Shown here: one piece after another, positions 43,571-52,509 of the stretch
Numbering within the stretch: position 1 is the first letter of the stretch
Layout: every line of letters begins with the position of its first letter
Position numbers and translations under genes: made by a program
The notes under the pieces: generated by a model
What the model was told of the DNA's origin: nothing
What the model saw: the letters and a program-made list of their open reading frames with translations, nothing else
Databases searched by the model: none
Origin: Bacteriovoracaceae bacterium UBA3083
GTDB taxonomy: Bacteria; Bdellovibrionota; Bacteriovoracia; Bacteriovoracales; Bacteriovoracaceae
Length of the DNA stretch: 64,000 nt
Direction of reading: 5' to 3'
Assembly (NCBI GenBank): GCA_002366565.1
Contig: DFBJ01000013.1
Span: 310,001-374,000, forward strand

Positions 43571-44644
43571 ATGACAGTTAAAGTAGATCCTAAAGCAATT
43601 GAGGCACTTAATAACTTCAAACTTCCAGATGATATTGGATTTGGAAGAACTATGGTTCCAATCATGGCGACTTGTGACTATGAGAATGGAAAATGGGGTG
43701 AGATTAAATTACTACCTTATGGACCACTTCAATTAGATCCTACAGCTAAAGTTCTTCATTATGGACAAGAGATCTTTGAAGGAATGAAGGCCTACCACTT
43801 TGAAGGTAATGGACCTTACCTTTTCAGAGCAGATCAGAACGCAAAAAGATTCAATGAATCAGCTAAGAGAATGGCGATGGCAGAAATCCCAGAAGAGATC
43901 TACCTTGAAGCTGTTCGTACAGTTGTTAGTTACTCTAACGATTTCATTCCAGTTCAAACTGGTGAATCTCTTTATATTAGACCTTTTATGATTTCAACAG
44001 AAGAACACTTAGGGATTAAGCCTAGTGAAAAGTTTAAGTTTCTTGTTATCGCTTCTCCTTCAGGAGCCTACTTCACAACAGGTTATTTAAAAGTTCTTAT
44101 TGAAAAAGAATATATTAGAGCTTGTCCAGGAGGAATGGGTGCCGCTAAGACAGGTGGTAACTATGCGGGAAGTTTAGTTTCTGCTCAAAAAGCAAAGTCC
44201 CTTGGTTTTCAACAAACACTTTGGTTAGACGCCTTAGAGAAAACTTATATTGAAGAAATGTCAGGAATGAACTTCTTCGCTGTAATCAATGGAAAACTTC
44301 ACACTCCAGAAATTCAAGATACGATTCTTGATGGAATTACGAGAAACTCATTAATTCAAATTGCTAAAGATCTTGGATATGAAGTCATTGAAGAAAAAAT
44401 GAATATAAATGACCTTCTTAAAACTATTGAGGATGGATCATGTAGTGAGTGTTTCGCCTGTGGAACTGCCGCAATTATCACTCCAATTGGAATGTTAGGT
44501 AATATGGAAGGGAAAGAGTGGAACATTAGCAACCCAGAAGGTCCTGTTGCAAAAAAATTAAGAGATACTCTACTTTCACTTCAAGAAGGAAGAATCGAAG
44601 ACCAACATGGTTGGAGAGAAACTGTAAAAGTAATCTGTCACTAA
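43571..44644 (+). CDS. ilvE: Branched-chain amino acid aminotransferase (class IV PLP)
   Basis: Interconverts Leu, Ile and Val with their keto acids using PLP. The longer BCAT type (357 residues) is clear: LHYGQEIFEGMKAY (62-75), IRPFMISTE, PLP Lys193 in GGMGAAKTGGNYA, EEMSGMNFFAV, GITRNS and CFACGTAAIITP. A monocistronic gene, with AAAGG ahead of the start. A weak hairpin follows near 44656. Confidence 0.95.
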   Translation: MTVKVDPKAIEALNNFKLPDDIGFGRTMVPIMATCDYENGKWGEIKLLPYGPLQLDPTAKVLHYGQEIFEGMKAYHFEGNGPYLFRADQNAKRFNESAKRMAMAEIPEEIYLEAVRTVVSYSNDFIPVQTGESLYIRPFMISTEEHLGIKPSEKFKFLVIASPSGAYFTTGYLKVLIEKEYIRACPGGMGAAKTGGNYAGSLVSAQKAKSLGFQQTLWLDALEKTYIEEMSGMNFFAVINGKLHTPEIQDTILDGITRNSLIQIAKDLGYEVIEEKMNINDLLKTIEDGSCSECFACGTAAIITPIGMLGNMEGKEWNISNPEGPVAKKLRDTLLSLQEGRIEDQHGWRETVKVICH

Positions 44645-44895
44645 TATATAAGAAGAAAGGCCTATCATTTCTTTGATGGGTCTTTAGCTCTACTTTTATT
44701 CAATAACTACTGCCCACGTTTGTTATCAAGTGATTCAAAGTAAGCAAAATTGCAACCACCTGTTTATTCTAAGAGGCTTCTAATAAAGTCTATTATTTTG
44801 GTCTCACTCTATAATAAAGTTATAATTAACCAACCCCTCATCAAAGTGTCTAGCGCGAGAATATAAATACTTTTTACGAAGGTAAGGAAGTCAGA

Positions 44896-45342
44896 ATGAA
44901 AATAGTGAGAAAGATATTTTATTTTACAATAGCAGTGATGTTTTTATGTATCGCCTCCTTTCATAAAGAACTAGGTACCTTATATAGCGTTAATAAGCCT
45001 ATGAAGTGCAAGGAAAAAGAATCTAGGCTTATATGTTTCGATAGAATAAACATTTCAAATAAAAACCTCTCACCTTTATCCTTACTTGTAATACATTCAA
45101 AAAGATCCCTTATCCTTTTTAAAGAAAAACAAAATGGTAATTTAGGGAAAACCTATAAAGAAAATAATTTAAATACTGCGAAGTATTTAAATAGACACTT
45201 AAAGGAAATGAATAACATTTTGATATCTAATAGCTACAGTAGCTATTTGGATTCAACGATTAGTAACAAGCTAATCGTTCTAAATAATACTAGAATTCAA
45301 AATATAGAAAAGAACCTTCATAATCATATAAAACCTAACTGA
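44896..45342 (+). CDS. Unknown small membrane-anchored protein
   Basis: 148 residues with one N-terminal hydrophobic segment (8-22) and a basic, Asn/Lys/Ser-rich remainder with two Cys (MKCKEKESRLICFD). No family recognised. It has GGTAAGGA upstream. It may be a surface or periplasmic protein. The low-complexity composition lowers confidence that it is conserved. Confidence 0.5.
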   Translation: MKIVRKIFYFTIAVMFLCIASFHKELGTLYSVNKPMKCKEKESRLICFDRINISNKNLSPLSLLVIHSKRSLILFKEKQNGNLGKTYKENNLNTAKYLNRHLKEMNNILISNSYSSYLDSTISNKLIVLNNTRIQNIEKNLHNHIKPN

Positions 45343-45478
45343 TACAAATAAGAGACTCTCTTGTCTATTATTAATACTCGTTATGCAAGAGTGAATCTGA
45401 ATCTTACAGTAATAGATTTGGTAAATGAACTTTCAGAGAAATTTGATTGTAAATTATTAAAGTTATTCTTTAATAAAA

Positions 45479-45507
45479 AAGGCCGCAGTAGTTGCGGCCT
45501 TAGTTTT
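45479..45507 (-). terminator. Terminator of the Na+/H+ antiporter gene
   Basis: A 9-bp GC-rich stem AAGGCCGCA/TGCGGCCTT with a 5-nt loop and T-runs on both strands. On the minus strand it lies about 27 bases after the antiporter stop. Confidence 0.9.
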
Positions 45508-45527
45508 TTATAAATTTGAATTATATT

Positions 45528-46856
45528 TTAGTGACCTGAGCCTGCCATTATAGTTGGTAGAACTTCAAGACAAAGCATTGCAATTAAAGTTGGTCCAATT
45601 GCAGCAGCAAGAAGTCCTAAAGGCTTAATTCCATCTTTTCCAAATGAACCTTTAAGAATACCAAATCCTGCAGGGTTTGGAGCATTCGCGATAACAGTCA
45701 GACCACCACCAGCAACGGCACCAGCAACTAAGTTATACTTCGCTGAATCAGTTAACTCAACAAGAGAACCTAAGTAAGTAAGTGCAGCATTATCTGTAAT
45801 TGCAGTAAGAGCTGTTGCACCAAAGAATAGAGCAAGATCATTCATTTGCCCAAGAACTGGTTGTAACCACCAAGCTTGCTGAGCACCTAAAGTCACAAGA
45901 CCACCTAGGAAGAAACCTACAAGTAATGATTCTTTAAGTTTAATTTCATCTTGATACTCTTTAGTAACTGTTGCAAATCCTAAGAAGAATAAGAAAAGTC
46001 CCATAAAGAAAACCATGTGGTGAGCTGTATAAACAACAAGTCCCATAAAGATTAAGTGAGAAAGAGTCATCCACCAAGTTGGCACCATTTCATTTTCATG
46101 CTTTTGCTTAATTTCTAATTTTCCAGATAATTCATTCTTAAAGATTAGAGCGATGATAATTGTTGAAATAACGATTGCAACTGTTGATTTATAACCGAAG
46201 TGAGTAATCATGTGCATGAATCCCCAGTGCCATTTTCCTGCAACCATTAGAACTGGAGGTGCAGCAAAGTGAGAAAGAGTTCCACCAATAGAGATATTTA
46301 CAAATAATAAACCAAGTGTTGCGTACTTAAACTTATCACTCATTTTATTTGAATAGAAATAGTCTAATAGAATTAATGCAGTAACAGTCATCGCAGCAGG
46401 CTCAGTGATAAATGAACCAAGTAGTGGTCCAACAATTAGAGCTGAAATATAGAATGCCATCTTTCCAGGAAGTGGAATTAGCTTAGATATTGACAGAATA
46501 ATCTTCTCTGCAAAAAGAATAACTGGACGAGTACCAGCAATACACATAATTACAAATACGAATGCAGGTTCTGTAAAGTTAAGGCCCTCGAGATACTTTA
46601 TTGCCCCACCTACTACAGTATGACCATCTTCGCCAAAAACCATCAGTCCTTCTGTAGAAGACAAATAGATTATGAAGATTGCTGCCCACATACCAAATAC
46701 AGCTTCTACTTCACCTAGGAAATGATAAACATTTTCTCCGATAGAACCTTTTGGATATTTATGAGCAAGATGCTCGAATTTTGAAACGAAAAAAGTATGG
46801 AGAACTGCGCATACAAAAAGTATTGTCCCCACTAATTGAACGTTAGTTGGATTCAC
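45528..46856 (-). CDS. Putative Na+/H+ antiporter (Na_H_antiport_3 type)
   Basis: 442 residues with about ten membrane segments. Family-like segments are FGMWAAIFIIYLSS, GTRPVILFAEKII, GPLLGSFITEPAAMT, SIGGTLSHFAAPPVLMVA and ALTAITDNAALTYLGS. Acidic and Asn residues in the last two probably bind the cation. It exchanges Na+ for protons across the inner membrane, which would suit a marine habitat. The start is GTG with AGGAG six bases upstream. Confidence 0.85.
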   Translation of the reverse strand: MNPTNVQLVGTILFVCAVLHTFFVSKFEHLAHKYPKGSIGENVYHFLGEVEAVFGMWAAIFIIYLSSTEGLMVFGEDGHTVVGGAIKYLEGLNFTEPAFVFVIMCIAGTRPVILFAEKIILSISKLIPLPGKMAFYISALIVGPLLGSFITEPAAMTVTALILLDYFYSNKMSDKFKYATLGLLFVNISIGGTLSHFAAPPVLMVAGKWHWGFMHMITHFGYKSTVAIVISTIIIALIFKNELSGKLEIKQKHENEMVPTWWMTLSHLIFMGLVVYTAHHMVFFMGLFLFFLGFATVTKEYQDEIKLKESLLVGFFLGGLVTLGAQQAWWLQPVLGQMNDLALFFGATALTAITDNAALTYLGSLVELTDSAKYNLVAGAVAGGGLTVIANAPNPAGFGILKGSFGKDGIKPLGLLAAAIGPTLIAMLCLEVLPTIMAGSGH

Positions 46857-46974
46857 TTAACACTCCTAGTTGTTAAACCGAGCTCCGAGCTCAGATAATT
46901 AAATAATAAAACGTAACTAGTTAAATTTTAACCTAGTATTGAAAACTTAGAAATGAATTTTTTTAAGGAAAAGT

Positions 46975-46995
46975 TGGGCCAAGAATTTTGGCCCA
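46975..46995 (-). terminator. Terminator of the ferredoxin gene
   Basis: Perfect 8-bp stem TGGGCCAA/TTGGCCCA with a GAATT loop; on the minus strand it starts 9 bases after the ferredoxin stop and is followed by a T-rich stretch. Confidence 0.7.
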
Positions 46996-47003
46996 TTGTT
47001 ATT

Positions 47004-47252
47004 TTAACCGTCGTTTCCAATTGATGCTACTGGACAAGCTTCCATTTGCTCAACACATAGCTCAACTTCTTCATCGGTAGTTGGTTGCTTCATAATATAA
47101 GCATTACCATCTTCATCTTCAGCGAAAAACTCTGGAGCACCTGTATAACACACGTTACATGCAATACATCCCTCTCCATTATCATCGTCTGGATCTGTAC
47201 AATACCAAGCACCAGCTATATTTTTCTCGTGCTTCATGTCCTTATTGGCCAT
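47004..47252 (-). CDS. Small 4Fe-4S ferredoxin
   Basis: 82 residues with CIACNVC near the middle and the closing CPVASI, the pattern of single-cluster ferredoxins (CxxCxxC...CP), plus APEFF and DEDGNAYI, typical of this type. An extra Cys in AWYCTD and one in LCVEQ are also present. Cytoplasmic electron carrier. AAGGAG precedes the ATG by six bases. Confidence 0.88.
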   Translation of the reverse strand: MANKDMKHEKNIAGAWYCTDPDDDNGEGCIACNVCYTGAPEFFAEDEDGNAYIMKQPTTDEEVELCVEQMEACPVASIGNDG

Positions 47253-47450
47253 CTCGTTCTCCTTAATCTTATCAGTTCATTATTTATTATATCAATAATT
47301 TGCGAAAGACTATACCTAGTGGTCTAAAAATTTAGTCAAATTCTTAATCATTTCAAGTATATGCTATACGTCATTCTTGTCACTTTTCTTTAATAATGGC
47401 AGAATGCCCCTTCGACTTTAGATAACACTAATTTTAAATGGAGATCATAT

Positions 47451-49220
47451 ATGGAACAAAATGCACTTGAAAGAGCACAGGCATGGGCCAATAATTCCTA
47501 CTTTGATGAAAGTTTTAGAAAAGAAATACAAGACTTAATTGATAGCGGTGATGAAAAAGAAGTAATTGAGAGATTTTATAAAGATTTAGAATTTGGAACT
47601 GGTGGAATGAGAAGTATCATTGGAGCTGGAACAAATAGAATCAATACTTATACTATCAGAAAAGCTACTCAGGCTCTTGCTAACGAAGTTATTCGTTCAG
47701 GTAAAGAAGAAGGTTTAAAAGAGTTCAAAATTGCAATCTCTTATGACAATAGAAGATTCTCATTTGAATTTGCTAAAGAAGTTGCCAGTGTAATGGCCGC
47801 GAATAATATCCATGCCTATATCTATAAGAGACTAAACCCAGTTCCTCTTCTTAGCTTTAGTGTAAGACACCATAAAGCTCAGGCCGGAGTAATGGTAACA
47901 GCATCTCACAATCCTCCTGAGTATAACGGATATAAAGTATTCTGGAATGATGGGGCTCAAGTAACTCCACCAAATGATTCAAATATCATTAACAACTATA
48001 ACTCAATGACTGACTTCTCTAGTGTTAAAACTATGAACTTTGATGATGGTCTTTCTCAAGGTCTTATTCACTGGGTTGGTGAAGATGTTGAAAATTTATA
48101 CTTTGAGGCCATTAACTCAAAGGCAATCAATTCAAAAATGTGTAATGAAGAAGGTGGAAAACTAAATATTGTATATACACCAATTCACGGTACAGGTTTT
48201 GTTCCTTGTACAACAGCACTTAAAAACCTTGGTTTCTCTAGTGTGCAAGTTGTTGAAGAGCAAAAGCTTCCAGATGAAGACTTCCCTACTGTAAGTTCAC
48301 CGAACCCGGAAAACCCAGAAGCGCTTGCTCTAGCAGTTAAGCTAATGGAAGATACAAATGCTGACGTAGCATTTGGTACTGACCCTGATACAGATAGAGT
48401 TGGACTTGCGTTTAAAAAGAATGGAGAAGTTGTATACTTAAATGGTAATCAGATTGGTATTCTAATGGTTCACTACGTAATGGGTGGATTAAAGAAATCT
48501 GGTGCAATGCCAACTAACCCTTACTTTGTAAAAACAATTGTTACTACTCCACTACAAGATCAAATTGCAGAGAGCTTTGGTGTTGAAACCTTCAATACAC
48601 TAACAGGTTTCAAATGGATCTGTGGAAAAATGAATGAGCTTGAAAAAACAAACCCTGAGAAAAACTTTGTATTTGCGACAGAAGAATCTTTTGGTTACCT
48701 AAATCACGAATTTGTAAGAGATAAAGATGGAGTTAGTTCTATCACTCTTTTAAGTGAAATCTGCCTTCACTATAAATTACAAGATATGGATCTAGTAGAT
48801 GCCCTTGATAAAATCTACGAAGAATATGGATTCTCTTCTGAGACTCTACTCAACTTAAATTATTTTGGAAAAGAAGGTTCTGAAAAGATTGGTAGAATCA
48901 TGGAGAATTTTAGAAGTTACTCAGACAAAACATTTTGCGGCGAAGAAATCAGCTACTTAGAAGATTATTCTACAGGTGAGTCTAAATCTTTTACAGAGTC
49001 TAAGCTATCGAAACTTGACCTACCAAGTAGTAATGTTCTAGGTTTCAATTTTACAAATGGAACAAAAGTTTACATGAGACCATCTGGTACTGAACCGAAG
49101 ATTAAATTCTACATTATGATTCAGGAGAAAGAAGGTTCATTAAGCGAAAAGAAAAGTAAGGCCCTTGCTAAGACTAATGAGTTTTTAAACTACATTAAAG
49201 AGCAAGCAGAACAGGCTTAA
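47451..49220 (+). CDS. Phosphoglucomutase/phosphomannomutase family enzyme
   Basis: 589 residues, the long PGM2-like form. Catalytic phosphoserine Ser152 in TASHNPPEYNGYK, metal-binding DPDTDRVG near 311-318, the sugar-binding ATEESFGY loop and the phosphate-binding RPSGTEPKIK near the C-terminus are all present. It moves phosphate between C1 and C6 of a hexose (or pentose). GGAG precedes the start. queC follows after 13 bases, so they are likely co-transcribed. Confidence 0.92.
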   Translation: MEQNALERAQAWANNSYFDESFRKEIQDLIDSGDEKEVIERFYKDLEFGTGGMRSIIGAGTNRINTYTIRKATQALANEVIRSGKEEGLKEFKIAISYDNRRFSFEFAKEVASVMAANNIHAYIYKRLNPVPLLSFSVRHHKAQAGVMVTASHNPPEYNGYKVFWNDGAQVTPPNDSNIINNYNSMTDFSSVKTMNFDDGLSQGLIHWVGEDVENLYFEAINSKAINSKMCNEEGGKLNIVYTPIHGTGFVPCTTALKNLGFSSVQVVEEQKLPDEDFPTVSSPNPENPEALALAVKLMEDTNADVAFGTDPDTDRVGLAFKKNGEVVYLNGNQIGILMVHYVMGGLKKSGAMPTNPYFVKTIVTTPLQDQIAESFGVETFNTLTGFKWICGKMNELEKTNPEKNFVFATEESFGYLNHEFVRDKDGVSSITLLSEICLHYKLQDMDLVDALDKIYEEYGFSSETLLNLNYFGKEGSEKIGRIMENFRSYSDKTFCGEEISYLEDYSTGESKSFTESKLSKLDLPSSNVLGFNFTNGTKVYMRPSGTEPKIKFYIMIQEKEGSLSEKKSKALAKTNEFLNYIKEQAEQA

Positions 49221-49233
49221 GTAGAGGTTAGAA

Positions 49234-49935
49234 ATGTCAGAAAGGTCCAAAGAGTTAGCAGTAGTTTTAGTAAGTGGTGGAATGGACTCTCTTGTAACAG
49301 CGGCTATGGCCAATGAAAAACATGAGCAAATGGCATTTCTACATTTGAACTACGGTCAAAAAACACAGGAACGTGAACTTAAGTGCTTCAATGAAATTGC
49401 AGACTTTTACAATGTTCCAAAATCTCTTAGAAAAATAATCGATATCAGCTTCCTCAGTCAAATAGGAGGAAGCTCTCTCACTGACGACAAAATAGATGTA
49501 AAAGACTACAAAGGCGAAAGTGAAGAAATTCCAGACAGCTATGTCCCATTTAGAAACACTCATATCGTTGCTATGGCAGTTTCTTGGTCAGAGGTCGTTG
49601 GAGCAAAGAAAATCTATATTGGCGCAGTTTATGAAGACTCTTCTGGATATCCAGATTGTAGACCATCTTATTATAAGGCCCTAAATAATCTTATAAAAGA
49701 AGGTACAAAAGATGGTGATATAGAAGTTGTAACTCCTGTTATTCATATGAAGAAAGAAGAAATTGTAAAGAAGGCCTTCTCGTTAAAGGCACCTCTTGCT
49801 TCATCTTACTCTTGTTATGCTCGTGGGGATAAGGCATGTGGTATTTGTGATTCTTGCGCACTTAGATTGAGAGGATTTCAATTAGCAGAAATTGAAGATC
49901 CAATCGAGTATGACCAAAGACCTAACTATCTATAG
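49234..49935 (+). CDS. queC: 7-cyano-7-deazaguanine (preQ0) synthase
   Basis: Converts carboxydeazaguanine to preQ0 with ATP and ammonia. PP-loop SGGMDS (14-19), LNYGQKT, and zinc site C194, C202, C205, C208 (SCYARGDKACGICDSC). 233 residues, complete. AGAGG precedes the ATG. With queG in the same window it supports a working queuosine route. It overlaps the convergent TPR gene by 14 bases. Confidence 0.95.
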   Translation: MSERSKELAVVLVSGGMDSLVTAAMANEKHEQMAFLHLNYGQKTQERELKCFNEIADFYNVPKSLRKIIDISFLSQIGGSSLTDDKIDVKDYKGESEEIPDSYVPFRNTHIVAMAVSWSEVVGAKKIYIGAVYEDSSGYPDCRPSYYKALNNLIKEGTKDGDIEVVTPVIHMKKEEIVKKAFSLKAPLASSYSCYARGDKACGICDSCALRLRGFQLAEIEDPIEYDQRPNYL

Positions 49936-50491
49936 TCTCTAGTTTAGAGACTATCATCAATAAATCCTTAGACTTACTGATTTGCTCAATATCACCTTTA
50001 GCAATACTTAGGTCTAGGGCATCTGATAACATTTCCTTGGCCAGAGATACACAGTTTTGCTCAAACTTACTTTTTGCATAACACTCTAGAATCTTGGACT
50101 CAAACTTTCTAATCTGTTCTTCCTTTGAGTCTCTGCAAATTTTTAGAGCATTGTTGAAGAAGCTATCTGCTTTAGAAAATTTTCCCATCCACAAATAAGT
50201 AACTGCTAATTGAATTTTTACTGAAAAACATGAAAGCTTTTTCTTATTTTTTTCAAACAATGCATGTGCTTGTTCATAGTAATTATGGGATTGCTCTAGG
50301 TCCAAAATAAGTCTTGAATAGAAACCGATATGAGAATATATCTTAGCACGAAGTAAATCATCACTAGCCTCTAGCGCCCTATTCATTAGGAAGCTTACAC
50401 CTTTATGCATTTGATCAACATCAACAGGAACCTCTCTAAGGTCAGAGGAGATTGTGTAATCCATATTAAATTCTAAATCTGTAATATCCAT
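49922..50491 (-). CDS. TPR-like helical protein
   Basis: 189 residues of paired helices in TPR style: YSHIGFYSRLILDLEQSHNYYEQAHALFEKN, VTYLWMGKFSKADSFFNNALKI and LAKEMLSDALDLSIAKGD. It starts 3 bases after pyrD and may be its co-translated last operon gene. No signal peptide. Partner unknown. Confidence 0.75.
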   Translation of the reverse strand: MDITDLEFNMDYTISSDLREVPVDVDQMHKGVSFLMNRALEASDDLLRAKIYSHIGFYSRLILDLEQSHNYYEQAHALFEKNKKKLSCFSVKIQLAVTYLWMGKFSKADSFFNNALKICRDSKEEQIRKFESKILECYAKSKFEQNCVSLAKEMLSDALDLSIAKGDIEQISKSKDLLMIVSKLETIDS

Positions 50492-50494
50492 AAT

Positions 50495-51547
50495 TTACTT
50501 ACAATCTTTGATATTTTTTAATAACTCTTTAACGTTCTTATACCCAGTTTCTTTTAATTTCTTGTCTATTCCACTTTTTATTTCAAATAAAACATCTGGT
50601 CCTTGAAAAATAAAAGATGAATAAATCTGACAGGCCTTACCACCTTTTTTCCAGAAGTCCCATACATCATCAAAGCAAGAGATTCCTCCCACTCCAATTA
50701 AATCTAAATCTGGATAGTCTGCCATTAGCTCTAAAAGTCTATCTCTGACTATCTTACCTTTTTTAGAAAGGAGCTTACCTGATATTCCTCCACTTCCTCT
50801 CTCTTCCATAATAGTTGTATTCGTTGCAATAATTCCACTAAGTCGAAACTCTCTTGCAAGATCAACAATCCCCTCAAGAGAATCAAGTGGTAGATCTGGA
50901 GATATTTTAATAAAAAGAGGAGTTGAACAAGTCTCTCTCTCTTCTTCTAGTGATTCAAATATTTCTCGCATACTCTCATGTCTTTGAAGATCCCTAAGAC
51001 CTGGAGTATTTGGGGATGAGACATTGATCACTAAGTAGTCACAATTATCTTTGAATGTTTTAAAAAGACTTAAATAATCAAGATGTGCATTCTCAGCACT
51101 AGTGTCTTTATTTTTTCCAAGATTAACACCAAGGACTTTCCCTAATCGCTCACTACTTAAAATATTTTTAAGTACTCTACCTGCACCATCATTATTGAAT
51201 CCCATACAGTTTCTAAGAGACTCTTCTTTTAAGTAACGAAATAATCTTGGTTTTGGATTACCTACTTGCCCAACAGGAGTAACAGTTCCAACCTCAATTG
51301 CACCAAAAGGAATACGTGCAAAAAAGTCTATGGCCTTTGCGTTCTTATCTAATCCTGCTGCTAGTCCTACGGGGAAGCTCCAGCTCATAGTATTTAAATC
51401 TACTTGGTACTTTTCTTTGTCTTGAAGGTCTCCGCCAAAAGCTTCGGCCATAGTTCTTGGAAAACTAGAAAGTGCTTTAATTGATAATTCATGGGCCTTC
51501 TCGGCATCCATCTTAAAGGCGACTGTTTTAAAAAAATCGTAAAGCAC
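50495..51547 (-). CDS. pyrD: Dihydroorotate dehydrogenase (quinone), class 2
   Basis: Fourth step of pyrimidine synthesis, bound to the inner membrane and using quinone. Seen: N-terminal quinone-side helix (LYDFFKTVAFKMDAEKAHEL), PVGLAAGLDKN (59-69), the catalytic serine in NVSSPNTPGLRDLQ (near 177), and FMN-binding IGVGGI near 283. The start is GTG with AAGGAC upstream. 11 bases after the lipoprotein gene. Confidence 0.95.
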   Translation of the reverse strand: MLYDFFKTVAFKMDAEKAHELSIKALSSFPRTMAEAFGGDLQDKEKYQVDLNTMSWSFPVGLAAGLDKNAKAIDFFARIPFGAIEVGTVTPVGQVGNPKPRLFRYLKEESLRNCMGFNNDGAGRVLKNILSSERLGKVLGVNLGKNKDTSAENAHLDYLSLFKTFKDNCDYLVINVSSPNTPGLRDLQRHESMREIFESLEEERETCSTPLFIKISPDLPLDSLEGIVDLAREFRLSGIIATNTTIMEERGSGGISGKLLSKKGKIVRDRLLELMADYPDLDLIGVGGISCFDDVWDFWKKGGKACQIYSSFIFQGPDVLFEIKSGIDKKLKETGYKNVKELLKNIKDCK

Positions 51548-51558
51548 CCTAAACGTCC

Positions 51559-52509
51559 TTAATAAAGTTGAACAAAGTCGTTCTCGTGAACTGAACCACC
51601 TGTATGAAGAACTGCAATTGAGCCATCTGCCCCAAAGTAGTCAATAATCTCAATAGTACCTTTAACTGTTCCTTTAGAAACACCTATAAGGGCGCCAGAT
51701 TCAGGATCGAATATCTCTTCCCCCTCTGACATAACCTTTAGAATATCACCGATATTAAGACCTGAATTTCTTCCAGCATTAATGTAAATCTTAGTTCCAA
51801 CTATTTTTGCAACTCTTCCAACCCAATCAAGCTTTGAAGAAACTCCTATAATTTTAGGAATTGCTTTTCTTACTGCAACTTGTACAACGTACCTAAGAAG
51901 GTCTCTTCTATATTGTAGTTTCGTCTCTCTATCACCTTGAAAGAATCTAAAGCTACTATCATCAGCAGATGCTCTAAGAGTTTCTGTGTATATTTCCTTA
52001 TTAGAGTTTACATCAAAAATACGAACTTCAACTTTTGACTCTGTGTAAGATTTAGTCTCTCTAACAACACCTATCTCATCAACTTTTTCTCTAATTCTTG
52101 CATCAATAATTCGACCAAATAGAACAAAGTTTAACCCCGCAACTTTTGCTTTTCTAGAAAGTTGAACAAGCTTAACTCCACCACCAGTATAAATTTCTTT
52201 TGAAGAACCAAATATTTTTTTGGCCATAGGGTCAACTACAAATTGACCAGTTCTTGATAGTTCTCTTCTAAATTCTTCAGTTGCAGTGACCCCCAGATCT
52301 TCTCCACCATAAGGAGATTCATTAAAGAAAGTAAGAAGCGCCACTCTTTTCTTAATTCCATTGAAGAACGCTCTAGGCTCTTGTCGAGGCCTTTGCCCAT
52401 GTGAGGTTCTTTCAATTGTATTTACACTACATGATACTAGCGTTGAACTTATACAAATTAATGTGAAGATTTTCTTTATTAATATATTCACAGAACTACC
52501 CTTGCCCAT
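51559..52509 (-). CDS. CsgG/FlgT-like lipoprotein
   Basis: Lipobox LVSC (Cys27). The middle (KKRVALLTFFNES...ATEEFRRELSRTGQFVVDP) is the LPP20/CsgG/FlgT-type start, and the C-terminal part (GRVAKIVGTKIYINAGRNSGLNIGDILKV, DPESGALIG) is the beta-rich domain seen at the end of FlgT. Probably a periplasmic/outer-membrane assembly factor. A GTG at 52491 with AAGGG upstream is an alternative start and keeps the signal peptide. It overlaps the preceding gene by 14 bases. Confidence 0.7.
   Translation of the reverse strand: MGKGSSVNILIKKIFTLICISSTLVSCSVNTIERTSHGQRPRQEPRAFFNGIKKRVALLTFFNESPYGGEDLGVTATEEFRRELSRTGQFVVDPMAKKIFGSSKEIYTGGGVKLVQLSRKAKVAGLNFVLFGRIIDARIREKVDEIGVVRETKSYTESKVEVRIFDVNSNKEIYTETLRASADDSSFRFFQGDRETKLQYRRDLLRYVVQVAVRKAIPKIIGVSSKLDWVGRVAKIVGTKIYINAGRNSGLNIGDILKVMSEGEEIFDPESGALIGVSKGTVKGTIEIIDYFGADGSIAVLHTGGSVHENDFVQLY

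Noticed and set aside
45360..45512. Small frame starting TTG reading MSIINTRYARVNLN and running into the terminator
   Set aside because: No good ribosome site and it reads through a strong terminator hairpin; could be a gene fragment but cannot be supported.
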